From Nageia nagi (Eukaryota > Pinophyta): 64,000 bases of DNA. The notes under the pieces are model-generated. The model was not told the DNA's origin, did not search any database, and worked only from the letters and a program-made list of their open reading frames with translations. Positions 36,150 to 47,864 of this stretch are shown here, in pieces (the stretch's first letter is position 1; each line of letters begins with the position of its first letter). The DNA lies in NCBI GenBank assembly GCA_050084985.1, contig JBITNC010000001.1, positions 3,844,001 through 3,908,000 of the forward strand, written 5' to 3'. A program made the translations under genes and the position numbers.

Positions 36150-36425
36150 TCTATATAGGAATTAAGGAGTTCATTATTACATTTATAAAATACCCAAAAT
36201 TTGCTTGATGACTAAAAAAGAATCACCATAGATCATGAGTCTCTCGATATTAAGGTTGATGGCAGTCTGAAAACCTAGATCAAGGCTCCATACTCTACAT
36301 TATTATTGTTACAAGGAAAAGCTAATTTAAAAGAATAAGGGATAAGGACACCCTGAGGCATGAAGAAGATAACTCCCTCATTTCCCCTTGCTCACACTTG
36401 GATCCATAAAAATACATTATCATGT
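36150..36425 (-). pseudogene. Element E second RNase H (archaeal type)
   Basis: The minus strand reads GNEGVIFFMPQGVLIPYSFK then an NNNNVEYGALI segment, matching the aRNH pattern 'GAGVVLxxPxGxxxxYSFxLxxxCSNNxAEYEALIxGL'. A later piece resembles VYGDSxLVIxQ near 36240. This domain, in addition to the ordinary RNase H at 36560-36950, is known from the Tat lineage. Confidence 0.75.
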
Positions 36426-36559
36426 TAAAGTCCTCATGAGTATCAACAAACTCTTCTTATTTATCAATCTTAAAGATATCCTCATTAGGTAGATTGATAT
36501 CAAGAGGAGAATTATTAGGAAGGGTTGCTTTAGCTAATTATTTGCTATAACTTGACCCT

Positions 36560-38081
36560 TAATGTATTTCTAAATAATAAACTCAATATCAAACTCTGAT
36601 AAAAACATGAACTACTTAGATGTATGAGAATTTTGATAAGTCTTACTCATCATATGCAGGAGGGATTAGCAAGATAAATTATGTAAGTCATGTGATTAAG
36701 CATGTAATGATGCAATTTCTTAGCTATGAAGAAAATGGTAAGGCAAAAATGCTCTATATAGATATACTTAACTTCGTAATCGATAAGGGTATGAATAAGG
36801 TAATATATACCTTGTTTCTTGCCTTGAGCGTTCTTTTGAGAAAGCATGACACCTAAAGAAAAATTAATTATTCAAAGGTAAAGATAAAAAGGAATGCCAT
36901 CCCTATGATGGGTTAAGATAGAAGGAGTGGTGATATAATGCTTAATTTCATCAAAAGCTCATTGGTACTTATCATTCCACTCAAAGATAATACCTTTCTT
37001 CGAGAGCTCATTGAAAGGATGATACTTATCCAAAAATTGAGCTATAAAGTTATGAATGGCTTGGAGACTTATCAAGGTTTTGATATTATGAGGAGGAGAC
37101 ATATTAATGATAGCTTTTACATTTTTAGGGTCAATCTCAATGCATCACTTTGACATAATGAAACCTAGTAGCTTACCGAACATGATACCAAAGACACACT
37201 TCTTAGAATTCAACCTAACATTATGCTCTAGGAGATGATAAAAGAACTTATGAAGAACATCCCAATGTCCTTCATGTGTCATGTACTTGGCTAAAAGACC
37301 ATTGATATAATCTTCCATAATATCATGGATCATGTTTTGAAATATGTAGGTCATGGCTCTTTGATAGGTGGCTCCATTATTCTTAAGACCGAAAGGCATG
37401 ACTCTATAACAATAGGTACCCCAAGGATTGGTGAAGGTTGTTTTATGTTGGTCATTTAGGGTTAACCCAAATTTGGTTATAGCATGAAAAACCATCTATA
37501 AGGGATAACATTTCATACCTGGTAATGTTGTTAACCAAAATATTAATAATAAGGAGAGGGAATTCATCCTTACTATATGTCTTATTAAGATCATGAAAAT
37601 CTATACAAATATGGATATGACCATCAATCTTACTGATAGAAACCATATCGAAAACCTACTTGGGGTAATCAATAGATTTGATGAAGTGAGCCTTCAAAAG
37701 CTTTTGAATCTCATCCTTGATCAAAAGGGATTGGGCTAGATTTAATTTCCTAAGCTTTTGCTTGATTTATTTAGCATCAAGATAATTCATGATGTTATGC
37801 ACCAAAAGGTTTGGATCTAAGCTTGGCATATCATCATAACTAAAAGCAAAGAGTTTATGAGACTCAACTAAAATGGATTTAGCTAGATCATGCTTAGAAT
37901 CTTTCAAAACAACACCGACATAAATGATCTTAGGGTTCTCAGGATCATTACTAATGTCAATCTTGACTAGTCCCCCAACATGCATGTGGGACTCCACTTC
38001 AAGTAGTTTAAGGATGGGAAGATATGAGTAATAATATTTGGTGGGATCAGAAATAGATGATACAAAACTCAAAAAAGACAC
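36560..38081 (-). pseudogene. Element E reverse transcriptase and first RNase H
   Basis: RT starts with a linker containing FAFSYDDMPSLDPNLLVHN near 37800-37860, then DGHIHICIDFHDLNK and LLIINILVNN at 37560-37640. It continues with LSLIDGFSCYNQIWVNPK, KTTFTNPWGTYCYRVMPFGL and ATYQRAMTYIFQNMIHDIME. The catalytic box reads YING in DYINGLLAK near 37300 where YVDD is expected; both metal-binding aspartates are lost. RNase H follows from about 36950 with YLIHTLIDYEVKY near 36780. Sequence style (VMPFGLKNxGATYQRAM) is characteristic of Tat. Confidence 0.9.
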
Positions 38082-38164
38082 CTCATTAAAGAACCAATTG
38101 AAGGGAAGATAAACATTACAAGGTGAAAAGAAATATGATGGTGGGTAAGGAGAAATTCATGAAT

Positions 38165-39781
38165 TTAGGATTGACAAAAATCAAATTCACCATCAATGTG
38201 GTGATAAAAAGAATCAAGCTTGTGGATATAGACCATATTGATAGAAACAATCATGTTTGAAAGTGAGGGATCATCAAACAAATCCAAAAGAATAGAGTAA
38301 TCTAATGAGACAAGACTAGAAGGATAAAAATAAAGACAAACATCCTCAACATCAAAAGAAATATCATGAATATAAAGATTTACAAACTCTTCTTCAAGCA
38401 TGGAAGATTTGGGACCCTTAAAACCAAGGCCCCATTTGTCATGACTAGCTTGAAAATTAGTTTGAAAGGCATGGACCATACCTTTTTATACTTACCTAAT
38501 CCATAACCTTACCATTTACAATGCACAAAATATCATCGAATAAATTTAGTACTTGATAAGTAATCAACTTTAACACAAAACTTCTTCTTCAAAGGATGGT
38601 CAAAAGGGACATCAAATAGAGAATCAACACCAACATAAATGCAAAATGATTACTTAGGAATTTGGCCTAAAGGGATGATAGACCCAATAGAGATGGAGGC
38701 ATCCCAAGGCTGGAAAAAATCCCTAATTGATTTGATGTTACATGATACATCCTCAATATGATATTACCCTAGATTGAGGTTAGCATATTACAACAAAATA
38801 AGATAAGGATTAGAATCATCATTGTTATCATCCTTATCCTAGGTGACACAATCAAATTAAGAGGCATGACATTCTTCCTCTTGGGAATATTGAAGTGACA
38901 TGTATGATTATTGATAGAGGTCATGAGTTAGGGAAACTTGATTGTAGGACTGAGGATGAGTGGGCTTGGGTTGAGGCTTCTTGACTTGAGGCCTTGAACT
39001 TGATGATTACAATGATGAAGACTTAATGGATGATTTACCATGAGGATGTGTAGGGTGAGGTACATCTAGTGGAGGTGATGATGATGAAGGTTATGACCCA
39101 AGAGATTGATTAGGATTAGGATGTGAGGATTAGGGATCTTATGAACTAGATGATGATTTATTGATATTATTATTCATGAGGACAGTGATAGAAAACAAAC
39201 TTGACATAAAAAATTGATCAAGAGCTTAAATAAGGTTATAATGTCTAAACGGGTTGGAATCCATTTGAATGTAATGAGTCTTACCACCATACAAATACCT
39301 GAAGCAACCATGCCTAGAGGAGGAGGCACCCTCCATCTCATCGATCCAAGGTATAACCAAAGAATTTTATACTACATCTTGCTTTCAACAACATGACAAG
39401 GTGTAGGAACTGATCTCACTCCAACCTTAATAGGAATCACAACAATTCCCAAGGTGGTACATAAAGTATTTTTGAAGGCCCTGATGGCCAAAGTGGGAGC
39501 ACTCAAGTATGAGATAGGTATACCAATATTTTGAAATGCCACATAAATACCACATTAATAGCTAACCCTTCATCTATCATGACTCTCTTAACACCTTTAC
39601 CATTTATAAATGAAACAATGTAGATAGATGTATGCTTCTTAGATGATCCTGGGGTATGATATACCTCATCCATATAGAAAGTGATAGAAGGCCTCATATA
39701 ATCTTGAATTATCACACAAAATCCCATAAAAGCATTAGGATCATCATTATACAAGTCATTGGTCTTAAGTATATCATTCAA
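38165..39781 (-). pseudogene. Element E protease and protease-RT linker
   Basis: The protease segment contains FINGKGVKRVMIDEGLAIN near 39580. The active site is normally D(T/S/D)G; DEG is seen here. It follows an MNDILKTNDLYNDDPNAF start near 39781. The stretch 38165-39480 is a long linker with few recognisable motifs, as often found between protease and RT in Tat elements, and is rich in stops between 38780 and 39480. Confidence 0.65.
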
Positions 39782-39886
39782 GGCATCATGATGAGCCTTG
39801 GATTGTTACTCTAACTAATTATTAATTGTAATGGATGGTGTAGAAGGTTATGATCATACTTGGATATTGACTAGCTAAATGGGTTG

Positions 39887-40346
39887 TGTTGGAAATTGTA
39901 ATTTAATATTATGTAATATTTCTCTTAAATGTAAATTCACTTAATATTTAAAGTAGCTTTAGATACCTTAAAGCATTAAGATAATAACTATAGAAAGAGG
40001 AATAAATATAGAAACACCTTTAACCTTACCCTTGGGTAAAAGGGAAAGGTTAACGGGTGGGTTTCTTCTTATAAATAGAGAGGTACCTTTCTCATTATAT
40101 AACTTGATGAAGCATGGTAATGTTTGTCTTGTAAAGATGCTCTTATAGGAGCTTTGTAGAAGAATTTTTGAGAATTTGTAGGAGAGTTATCTTGTGAGAT
40201 GTAATAGAATGATGGTTCAAAGTGAATGTACTCTCAAAGATGGAGAAACCACTATACATTGTGTGCTTTCATTTGTGTGAATGATTTCTTATTAGTTAGA
40301 TATGTTGGATAAGCTTTAAGGTGATCTTGATTTATGGAATCCTTCA
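39887..40346 (+). repeat. Solo LTR of a copia family related to element B
   Basis: Runs from TGTTGGAAATTG to CCTTCA. It shares with the LTR of B the order TAAATTCACTTAATA, TAGATACCTTA, CCCTTGGGTAAAAGGG, CTTATAAATAGAG, a GGAGAAACCACT block and TTGTGTGCTTTCAT. Flanking five-base words (GGTTG and ATTCT) do not match, so its target duplication is lost or the LTR formed by recombination between two elements. It separates gag from protease of E. Confidence 0.82.
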
Positions 40347-40349
40347 ATT

Positions 40350-43240
40350 CTATTAGTTTTTTGTGCTCTTCCATCTCTAGGGGGAGGTGCTCTCTCACCT
40401 CCCCTCCCTCTATGAGTGGCCACATGAATTGGATCAATGCCCATCATACCAATAAAATCAATGGGTAATGTACCACCATGTGTTACTTATCTTAAGTGGC
40501 AGCCATGGTACTTACTTGGTTTACATTGAGGCCATGCCTTGGTAAAGGATTTTCATATACCCCCAAATCCCCATTGGGTTAAGCTTAGGGTACTCTTGAG
40601 GATACGTGACCATATTCAATTAATCTTTGAATTGTAGCCCTTAAGTGTTGAAACTTGTTGGTTGCATATCCTTGTTAATGATGGAAGGCACAAAACTCAT
40701 CATCCTTATACCATTCTTGCCTTGCACCATTAGGATCCTCTTGTCTTATCTCAGAAAGTGTAACTAGTCTAGCATCTAAAAGCTTCTTGATTATATCCTC
40801 AATGGGCTTCACTAATGGTGTCCAATTCCTTTATTGTTGTTGTGGTTGCCTTGGTGGTCTAGGAGGGATTCATTGATTATTAACTTGATTACCCTAATTA
40901 CCTTGATTATATTTTTCTTGATCTTGTTGTTGTTATTGGTTTCTTGGTTGGTTGTTCCTTTTTCTAGGAGGTGCTAGTTGTAGGATAGGTTGTGCTTGAT
41001 TAACCATATACGTGACTTATTTTTCTTGTGGCCTAGGTTGAGGTTTGTTGGGATTTCCACCATTGTTGTGAGTATTTTGATTATTATTATTATCCTTTTT
41101 TCCTTAGCTTTATTTCACCCTCTTGAAGTTTTACATCTTCAAGGATCTTTTCTTAGACTAAGACATATTCAAAGGTAAGGTTCCTTTGAATTTTTAGGAT
41201 AGAAGAAATGTGCTTGTTGTAACTCCTAAGAATAACTTGACCAACTCTTATTGAAAAAAAAACTATAAAAAATATCGATGACAACCACTCTCCAATGACA
41301 TATATAATCCAATATTAACTCATCATCAAATTGGGATAACTTACTCAAAACCATGATAAAGGCTCTATTCCTTATGTTTATCCCAAAATGATCTAGAAAT
41401 TGATTATTTAATTGCTCAAAAGAGAAGATACTATGTTGAGGCAAGTTATTATAACAATCCAAGGCTTGTCCTACCAAAGTCATAGGAAAAGTTCTCAACA
41501 TAAGAACATCATCACTAGCTATGATGTAACAAGAGTACTTGAATTACCTTAGATGTTCCTTAGGATCCTCCTTCCCTTGAATTTATCCATCTTGGGAACT
41601 TTCAACTTATAAGGTAAATCCTTGATGGGAACCGATGGATGGATTGGTTCATTACAAATAGTTCCATAAGATAGCTTATGCGTGCCTTGGTCATTAAGCC
41701 TTTACTCCATTTATTGTAACTTCTTAATAATCTCATCATGAGGAGTGGATGGATGAAAGGACCCAACAACATGATAGCTTGAGCCTTGATGATAATTGGT
41801 TGCTTGAGTTTTCCCTTGAGGTTGATAAACTTGTTACTTTGGGGAAACATTCACTTGTGGTGCATGTTGAGGTTGAGCTACAAACCCTTGAGCCGCTTGA
41901 TTATGCAAACCTTAAGGAGGAAATTGAGTTTGTCCAAGAGATGGATCTTGTACATTTTGAAAATAGTTTTGGGTGGGCGTAAGCCCTCTTGGTTTAGCAC
42001 CAACATAGTGTTTGATTAATATTTTGAGAATGAGCATATGTGGGTATAACAAATTTGAGAAGAAGGAGGAGTTTTAGACAAAACATTAATGTGCATCCTA
42101 GGATGAGGAACTTTGGGTGGCACACAATAGAATAATTTCTTAAGGATTAGAATTTATCATGTTTCTAAGTTCTATAGGATCTTATTGATAGGATAGATAA
42201 GGTGGATCAACACTAGCAACTTGGGGAGGAGTTATAATCCTCAATACTTGTGGATTGATATTTACCTCTTGCTCTTGATGGGTGTCCACAAATTGTGCAA
42301 ATATCTTGGCTTATTTCAATCCTATACCACTCTTCAAATATTTGGGCTCTCTCATAATCATCATGATGGGGAGCACTTATGGTATCAAAGTGGGGGGTTC
42401 AACTTGTGGAAGAGAAGATTGGACTAAAGGGTTCACTTAAGAAATCAATAGAGCTTGAGGTAAGATTGATGATGCTTGTTGAATGTGCCTAAGAGGCAAG
42501 GGAGGAGGGATGAAAGAAGACTACTCTCTTATTTATAACTCATCATTATGGGCCCTCATTTTACAAATTATGGTAGTGAGAGAATCAATAGAATCTTGTG
42601 GTGGGGATCAATGGAGGAGGATGGCATGTTAGAAGGTGGAGAATTTCCATAGGTAGGATCATAGTGATAAATGACACTATAAGGATCAAGAATGGATGAC
42701 ATGCTTGGCCTATGAAGTGAAGTTTCCATTGAAAACATGGGGTAAGGAAGGAGGAGGAAAATTTTGTGACACCATTATCTCTTCTTCCAAGGGAGGTGGA
42801 GGATTTGAAAAAGGTTGGATTCCATGTTAGCAAAATAGGGTGATGGAGGCCTAGGACCAAAAGGTTACCTAGTCTTAATTGGTGATAAATATCTTGTATA
42901 TGATGATCACTCAAGAAGATTTATTCCTCAAAAGGAGAATCATCATGTATGGCTTCTACATGATGTGGGGAACTAATATCACCATACAAGGGACTCCTAA
43001 ATCTACTTGCTTGCAAGTCTTTGTAGAATTATGGATCCTCTTGATGGGATCAGATGTAAGTATGTCTAGGTGGAGAGGATGGGAAATAGGATGGTTGAGA
43101 CACATGAGGTGAAAGTGGTTGAGAAACATGAGGTGAAGATGGTTGAGATGGAGGGTTGGATTGTGAGGACCTAGTTTGCATAGCCCTAAATTGTGCTCTA
43201 GTCTCCATTGAACTATGGGATTCACCTTCCATACTAAGAA
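40350..43240 (-). pseudogene. Element E gag
   Basis: Begins with METRAQFRAMQTRS near 43200, followed by a serine/proline-rich stretch with repeated PHVSQP (43080-43150). The capsid core is at 41226-41501 with LRTFPMTLVGQALDCYNNLP and FSFEQLNNQFLDHFG, the standard Retrotrans_gag signature, preceded by LMELFVMNQSIHRFPSR near 41640. Further down, FCAFHH near 40690 and LRATIQRLIEYGH near 40620 fit the Tat-type CxFHxxxGHxTxxC region followed by LRxxIQxLI. The last part reads ATHRGRGGERAPPPRDGR near 40360-40420. Frame changes are frequent. Confidence 0.85.
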
Positions 43241-44659
43241 CATAAACAATGAGTTAAATAAAGAATATTGCATAAAAAAAAGTATCCCAATGGTACCAAA
43301 TAAGAGAAAAAAAATAAACATAAAGATTAAAGTTATTTTTATGATCTTGTTTTAATGGATGCAAAGCTAAAGCACACAACCCTAGGATGATCTTTTCAAT
43401 ATATCAATCCTACAAGCAAGGTAGCAATAGTGTAAAAGATAGTAATGATAATTAACTTGTCTAGGTGCTTCTTATTCAATTAGGATAATTATCTTGTTAA
43501 TGACATTATTTCTTAAGATTCTTTAACCTCTTGATTAGTTTTCCTAGATGAACCTAGTAAAATGTTTTTTGGATAAGGCTTCCCTCCCTAGGGGTGTGAA
43601 TCATTTAATGGCTCAACTCACATTATCCACTCCAATCATGATCTAAAAATTAGGAATGGACCATGGATATGAAATCCACATTTCCTATCTCAATCCTAGG
43701 CATGTGTGAAATTATATGCAAATACGATAAAGCAAATATGAGATGCAACTAAATTTGTGCAAAAATGCAACTAATCCCTTCAATATTTGCATTTTCATTT
43801 TTCAAAATAAAGAACAAAATGATTTTAGAAATTAAATACTCCCACCCAAGGATGATTTTAATGTCACTAATGCAAGAAATAAACTAAAATAAACTTTTCC
43901 TTTTTGATTTTTTTCTCCTCACTAGTAGAATAAAGTGAAAATAAGCAAAATAAAAGCCTTAGGATGCACACAGTACACAAGTTCTAGGATAAAGCACAAC
44001 AAAAGAGGGATATAGACCTAGGGGGATCCCACTCCAAGCTCCCATCAGCTATAATACTTGTATTATAAGCTTTGATCCCATCTGATATGATTCAAACCAA
44101 ATAAAAGTACCATCCGATGGATTGATCAAATAGCTAGCCAACCATTCATAGTGGTACCTAGAGATTTTTAAAAATATAAGTCTAAAATGTGTTAAATGAA
44201 ATATTAAGAGTACATTATAAATATTTAAATGTTGTTAGTGGACTTATTCCACCTAATTATAGGGGCAAGAAGCTATGACACTTGCTGAAAAATCAAATAA
44301 ACCAACTAAAACCTAAATTAACTCTAACTGATGCAGACCAAACCACTGATAAAGAGGGGTCGATGGGATAGGAATTGATTGATAGTTTCTACATTCAAAC
44401 CCTAACTAAATTGTTAAAGAATAGCTAGACTCTATTAACTAGTCTACAAGAAATTGATGTTTATTCTGTTGGCTTTCATGCCTTAAGATTTTTAGGGTTT
44501 TGTCTAGAACTTATTAGGAATGTCCCCTGAAAAAATTAGACCAAGTTAGTACATAGAAGCATCTAAAAATGTGAAAAGAAAGGGGTTAAAGATAACAACT
44601 AAAAATAAGGAGAAAAGGAGAGAAAAATCATCTAAGTTTATAGATCTTGGACTAAGGGA
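43241..44659 (-). other. 5' leader of element E
   Basis: About 1.4 kb between the primer-binding site and gag, with no coding motif. Long leaders are usual in Tat elements. Confidence 0.55.
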
Positions 44660-44679
44660 GGTCCCACCATGATCGCTAA
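44660..44679 (-). promoter_or_regulatory. Putative primer-binding site of element E
   Basis: Two bases inside the 5' LTR the minus strand reads TTAGCGATCATGGTGGGACC. The tRNA is unresolved; a diverged arginine tRNA site is one possibility. It shares TGGTGGGAC with element C. Confidence 0.5.
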
Positions 44680-44681
44680 TT

Positions 44682-45676
44682 TGTAAGCTACCCAAAAGGG
44701 TAACTAGGAGACCCCACACCTAGGGCCTCTCCCTTTTAGAATACTCATGTTGCAATATCTAAATTATTGCTTGAAATATGATTAGATAATGATGATAAAA
44801 TGAAATAGATTTAGGGTTTAATAATTTTCCCTTTTTATGTAATACCCAAGATTCCAAATAACCTACAAAATAAGAGACAAAAAGGAGGTTTCTAGGTTCT
44901 AGGTCCTTGAGACCCTGGAACCAAGCTAAGATAGTTATATGGCTTATAAAACTCCAATCCTTGAATCAACAAGGTAATAAAAAATAGCATTATGGCTAAG
45001 ATGAAAGATACCATAAGCCTAAAGTGATCTAGCTAAAGATAAAAATAAAATAACCTATTCTAGTCTAAGTCTACAAAAGACTAACCTATAAAATCTAATA
45101 TGCAACCATGCACCAATATCTTAGCAATAAACCAAAAAGGATATATGATTAAGTGCTCTTGAATATTCTCTCAAATCTACAAAAATACTTGAACAAAGAT
45201 TAATACCATAAAATCCAAAGCCACAAAAGTTACCCAATATTCCCTTGCAAGATGAAGATAAGAATCAACTCTTTTATGCCTTAGAAAGATGGATGAAGCT
45301 CAAAATGGAAGGTATGGGGCTGAAAAGTTTGAGTACATAGTCTAGAGTAAGTAGGAAAATAGGATCTCCTGAATATATATTGGGAAAAGTGAATGACCAA
45401 AAGGAAAAATTGATTTTGAATTATATTTTATATAACAATGATTAACCGATAGGCTGGTTAAGGTTTAACCTAACCGATCAATTAGTCCCCTAATCAATAG
45501 GTCGATTAGGGTTAGGGTTAACAAGGTGGTAACAAGAGGCAAAGTTACCAAAATAGACCATGTGAATGCAATTCAAATGGGATGAAAGGATGATAAGACC
45601 ATGATAAGCTACAAGATGGTCTAAATAATCACAAATCACCCAAACTAGGCAAGTGAATAATTTTTAGGTGTCTACA
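44682..45676 (-). repeat. 5' LTR of element E
   Basis: Runs from TGTAAGCTACCC to GTGTCTACA, 995 bp, matching 27147-28143, and is followed by the duplicated GCACC. Confidence 0.92.
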
Positions 45677-45681
45677 GCACC

Positions 45682-46480
45682 TCCATCATCTAGACCACAT
45701 TTTGAGGACATTACAAGAACATAAATTTTATGCTAAGCAGTATAAATGTGAGTTTGGCATGACTAAAATCTTTTATCTTATTCATGTAATTAGCCATGAG
45801 GAAGTTAGTGTGGATGAACAGAAGATTGCAACTATCCAGGATTGGCTAATACCAACCACCTTGATGTAGTTGAGAGTTGGGATTATGCAACTACTATAAG
45901 AGGTTCATATATGGTTTCTCCCACTTGGTTCTCCCCCTAACATAGTTGACTAATAAGTATGCATTTGCATGGAGTGAGAGTGCTCAAAAGGCCTTTCAAA
46001 CACTCAAGAAGGTTATGTATTCTTCTCGTTACTTGGCTATTTCTGATTTTTCAATCCTTTTTGTTGTTGAGTGTGATGCATCTAAGCTTGATTTTAGGGT
46101 TTTTCTCATGTAAAAGGGAAACCAATAGCATTTAAGAGCAAAAAATTGACAAGTGCATAAAAAACTTCTAGCATGTATGATAAGAAGATATTGTCCATCA
46201 TGCATGCATTGGAGAAGTTTCAACAATATTTAGTTTATGGTCCATTTATCATCAAGAGTGGCCATAATAGCTTGAAGTACAATCTTAGCTAGTTAGACCT
46301 AAGTGAGAAACAACAAAGGTGGGTAAGTAAACTTTAATCCTTTGATTTTGAGATTCAATACATTAAAGGAAATAAGAATATAATTGCTTATGCATTATCT
46401 AAAAATGCATCTTTTTACTCTCCTTCCTATATTGCTGTTGATTGGAAAAATATTGTAATGGTTGAATACACTAATGATGA
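45682..46480 (+). pseudogene. Element D reverse transcriptase end and RNase H
   Basis: Resumes RT of D in phase with HLDHILRTLQEHKFYAKQYK and CEFGMTKIFYLIHVISHEEV at 45690-45800, the gypsy thumb region. RNase H includes FAWSESAQKAFQTLKKVM near 45965-46015 and VVECDASKLDF near 46065, keeping the first catalytic aspartate. A lysine-rich and YDKKI region near 46180, then KQQRWVSKL near 46310, complete the domain. Stops occur near 45870 and 45945. Confidence 0.88.
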
Positions 46481-46499
46481 GTTTGCTTAAGGTATATTA

Positions 46500-47680
46500 G
46501 ATGGGACTATAATGAACAAAAGGTTCATGGTTAGGGAAGGGATGATTTTTAAGAGGAATAAGATTTTCATGACTCCTAACTCTATAATGAAGAAAAAGAT
46601 TCTCCATACTTTGCACAATATCCCTCTTACAGGTCATCCAGGCATCACAAAGACATATAAGGTAGTAGGAGAGAGGTTCACATGGAAGAGGCTAAAGAAA
46701 GATATTTTAAGGCAAATTTAGGAGTGTGTATAGTGCCAAGGAAAAAAAGATAGGAATGTAAAACTAGCAAGGTTACTTCAACCATTACCCATTCTACAAC
46801 AAAAATGGGAAACCATCTCCATGGATTTCATCATGGGACTTCCTAAGATATAAGTTAAATATTGTACCTTTGTGGTAGTATATTGGATCACTAAATTTTC
46901 TAATTTCTTTTCCATTAGTATCACATATATAGCAGCATAATTGATTGATTTATTCTTTAAGGAGATCTTCAAATTACATGGGTTAGAGGGATAGGGAAAA
47001 CAAATTCATGAGCATGTTTTGGTAAGAGTTATTTTGATTGAATGGCACCCAATATTACCCCAAGCACTAGCTATCATCTCCAAATAGATGGGTAAATAGA
47101 AATTATGAATAGATGGTTGGAGGGGTACTTGAGATACTAAGTGAAAAGCTAAAGCAAACACAGGTCAAGTGGCTCCATGTTGGGGATTATTGCTATAATT
47201 CCGCCTACCATGTAACTATAAAAATATCTCCTTTAAAACCTTTGTATGGTTATGATCCTCCTAACTTTATAGACTTGATTTTTGATGAAGGAAAGGTCCC
47301 AATAGCTAAAGACTTCTTACAAGAATATCATGACATCATGAGAACTTTGAATAAGAACCTATAGATGGCCCAAAATCATCAAAATAAGTATTATGATCAA
47401 AAGAAGATGGAGAGCACCTTTGAGGTAGGGGAGATGGTGTACTTGATATTGCATCCATTCTAGCAATCCACACTCAAGAGGAAGAGACCAGAGAAGCTGA
47501 AACCTAGATTCTTTAGGCCATATAAAATCCTTTGTAAGGTGGGAGAGACTACTTATGAGTTAGAGCTACCCAATGACAGTAAGATCCATAACACCACCTA
47601 TGTATCACTCTTGAAGAAGGTCATGGGATAGCAATATGTTTCATCTACTACACTCCCACCACTTGATGATGAGTGATGAA
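46500..47680 (+). pseudogene. Element D integrase
   Basis: HHCC region HTLHNIPLTGHPGITKTY then ECV-stop-CQ near 46605-46740. The first catalytic aspartate lies in ISMDFIMGLPK near 46815. The middle of the core is hard to read because of stops near 46860-47060. Later text includes VKWLHVGDYCYNSAYHVTIK and SPLKPLYGYDPPNFIDL at 47165-47270, the standard end of gypsy integrases, then YYDQKKMESTFEVGEMVYL near 47390 and RFFRPYKILCKVGETTYELE near 47510. Confidence 0.88.
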
Positions 47681-47689
47681 TGGCTTTGA

Positions 47690-47840
47690 CTCTAGAGAGG
47701 GTGTTGGAGACTTGAGTGAAGAAGCTAAGATCAAGATAGATTCATGAATACTTGATCAAATAGAGGGACTTTCCTAATGAAGACTCAACATGGTAAGGAG
47801 CAAAGATACTTGCACATCTAACGTTGAATTGCTTAAGGAC
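47690..47840 (+). pseudogene. Element D chromodomain
   Basis: LERVLET, then IHEYLIK-stop-RDFPNEDSTW near 47735-47800 match the integrase-linked chromodomain (YLIKWxxxPxxxxTWE) of chromoviruses, a reader of histone methylation that guides integration. One of its aromatic tryptophans is now a stop. Confidence 0.75.
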
Positions 47841-47850
47841 AAGCAATTTT

Positions 47851-47860
47851 GAGAGGGGAG
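47851..47860 (+). other. Polypurine tract of element D
   Basis: GAGAGGGGAG four bases before the 3' LTR. Confidence 0.7.
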
Positions 47861-47864
47861 GCTT

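Larger units (their letters stand above)
27147..45676 (-). mobile_element. Element E: 18.5 kb Tat-lineage Ty3/gypsy retrotransposon
   Basis: LTRs at 27147-28143 (997 bp) and 44682-45676 (995 bp), flanked by GCACC on both sides. The minus strand encodes gag, protease, RT, RNase H, a second (archaeal-type) RNase H and integrase. The second RNase H is a hallmark of the plant Tat lineage, which includes the giant Ogre elements. About 6.5 kb lies between integrase and the 3' LTR and holds a PMD-like gene on the opposite strand. A solo copia LTR sits between gag and protease. Frames are broken throughout and the RT active site is destroyed. Confidence 0.92.

Noticed and set aside
39887-40346. Complete copia element at this place
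   Set aside because: Only one LTR-like segment is present, with no primer site, coding region or second LTR, so it is called a solo LTR.
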